7,798 nucleotides of DNA from Bacteroidia bacterium (GTDB lineage: Bacteria; Bacteroidota; Bacteroidia; Chitinophagales; Saprospiraceae), in NCBI GenBank assembly GCA_030431945.1, contig JAUIIF010000197.1:1-7798 (forward strand), read 5' to 3'. Position 1 is the first letter of the stretch. Each line of letters starts with the position of its first letter. Positions 6,846-7,798 of this stretch are shown in pieces. A program made the position numbers and the translations under genes. The notes beneath the pieces are model-generated. The model searched no databases and had not been told where the DNA came from. It was given only the letters and a program-made list of their open reading frames with translations.

Positions 6846-7798
6846 TTAGGAGAGCTGAAATTCGGGCATCCGGCCGATGTGGCGCAGCAACACGGTTATC
6901 TGCCAGGAAGCAGAACCCCAGTTTAGATTCCATTCACCGGTATCGTAGTAATTGGAGGGAACGTCCCACTTCAGCACGTCAGTTGCCGTGGCGTAAGCAT
7001 CTTCCGAGACCAGTCCGCGCGGAACAAAATGGTCCACAATGGCCCGGGCAATGACTTCCGGGGAATTGCTGTTTTCGGTAAGGATCCTGGCGAAGTCCGG
7101 ATAAGTCGCTTCACTGCCGTTATGGACGCCCCAGGAGAACCCGTCGATGAACTCCCACCGTAGGGTAAGCCGGTTGGAATCTATCCAGGCGCGGTCCCCC
7201 TTCCAGCCGGCTACATCCGGCGGCTGGCCTAAGAACTGCCCCATATTTGCCATGCTCCAGAAGCCCCAGTTTGTCCATTCGTCAAACTCCCCGAAATCGC
7301 CCTGCCGCATAAACGAGATCAATAATTCCATCGGGCTTTTCAGCAAGACTCCTACGTTGGCAGCTTCAAAGAAGTGTGCACTTTTAAAGAGTTCCTGCAG
7401 GACCGGAAGAATCTGATAGCCGGCACCGATAAAGGTGGCCATCATCCCCTGAATGACGTCTTCGTCAATATTCTTATTGACGTAAAAGCGGTAAAGTTTT
7501 TCACAAATGAACCGGGCGACCATGGAGCCCCTCTCTGCGAAGAGGGTATCAATAAGGCTCTCGTGGTTGAAGTTGCCCGTCACCCCGAATACGGTTTTGG
7601 GGGTATTGTCAAAGCCCCATTCGGCCCAGGTCACCGGGCCGCAGTAGCTCGTCCATCCATTCCAGCCGGTAAGCGCACGGCTGGCCTCAATGATGTCCTC
7701 CTGTGTGTAGCCATTGTTTTCTCCCAGGGTAAAAAGTTCGAATAATTCCCGGGCGTAGTTTTCATTCGGGTTGTCCTTCGTATTTTCAAAGCCATTGA
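6846..7798 (-). CDS. DUF1800 protein, 5' end cut by window edge
   Basis: The C-terminal 316 residues are visible (first complete codon at 7796, stop at 6848-6846). The frame is open to the right edge, so GTG 7634 is only an internal valine. Family hallmarks in order are NPNENYARELFELFTLGE (9-26) and GYTQEDIIEASRALTGW (29-45). RFICEKLYRFYV (about 95-106) follows, then LLKSPMELLISFMRQ (151-165), and MGQFLGQPPDVAGWKGDRAW (185-204). DUF1800 proteins are often exported and are usually encoded next to DUF1501; no biochemical role is established that I can name. The C-terminus ends at PEFQLS without a T9SS sorting domain, unlike its partner. The N-terminus, where a signal peptide would be, is outside the window. 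The two genes probably form one transcript because of strand, 44-bp spacing and the recurring pairing. Confidence 0.93.
   Translation of the reverse strand, partial: NGFENTKDNPNENYARELFELFTLGENNGYTQEDIIEASRALTGWNGWTSYCGPVTWAEWGFDNTPKTVFGVTGNFNHESLIDTLFAERGSMVARFICEKLYRFYVNKNIDEDVIQGMMATFIGAGYQILPVLQELFKSAHFFEAANVGVLLKSPMELLISFMRQGDFGEFDEWTNWGFWSMANMGQFLGQPPDVAGWKGDRAWIDSNRLTLRWEFIDGFSWGVHNGSEATYPDFARILTENSNSPEVIARAIVDHFVPRGLVSEDAYATATDVLKWDVPSNYYDTGEWNLNWGSASWQITVLLRHIGRMPEFQLS

Noticed and set aside
6846..7634. GTG 7634 as the true start of the DUF1800 gene
   Set aside because: The frame continues to the window edge and the upstream part contains the family hallmark NPNENYARELFELF and RALTGW, so the gene starts outside the window.

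Overview
The window looks like chromosomal DNA of a member of the Bacteroidota, plausibly a marine Saprospiria/Lewinella-type organism, although the genus is only an inference. The main clue is a C-terminal sorting domain of the type IX secretion system (T9SS) on the DUF1501 protein, since T9SS is essentially confined to this phylum. An outer-membrane-type YceI lipoprotein and the lack of strong Shine-Dalgarno sequences ahead of the start codons agree with this. No rRNA, tRNA, CRISPR array, insertion sequence or phage gene is visible.

Left part, all on the minus strand (1-4200). From upstream to downstream these are the ribosome-associated GTPase HflX (4200-2989), a flavin reductase-like FMN-binding protein (2857-2246), and a ComEC/Rec2-family DNA-uptake channel. 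ComEC begins at 2125 and runs off the left edge with 708 residues visible. It is the largest gene here and fills the whole first 2.1 kb. The gaps are 131 bp (hflX to flavin reductase) and 120 bp (flavin reductase to comEC). The second gap holds a 19-bp motif repeated at a 62-bp interval, with one copy overlapping the comEC start codon.

Middle part (4201-5160). A 207-bp divergent intergenic region separates hflX from a plus-strand YceI-family lipoprotein gene (4408-5064). That gene is followed by a strong, probably two-way, hairpin terminator that also serves the convergent gene to its right.

Right part, minus strand (5170-7798). A two-gene operon encodes a DUF1800 protein (5' end beyond the right edge) followed 44 bp later by a DUF1501 protein. 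This pair recurs in Bacteroidota, Planctomycetota and Proteobacteria and is still poorly characterised. The DUF1501 product has a twin-arginine-like N-terminus, an alkaline-phosphatase/sulfatase-like core with the family's conserved metal-site-like motifs, and a T9SS sorting domain, so it is probably surface-attached or secreted. This operon is the closest thing in the window to an incompletely described system. The other genes are recognisable housekeeping or accessory functions.
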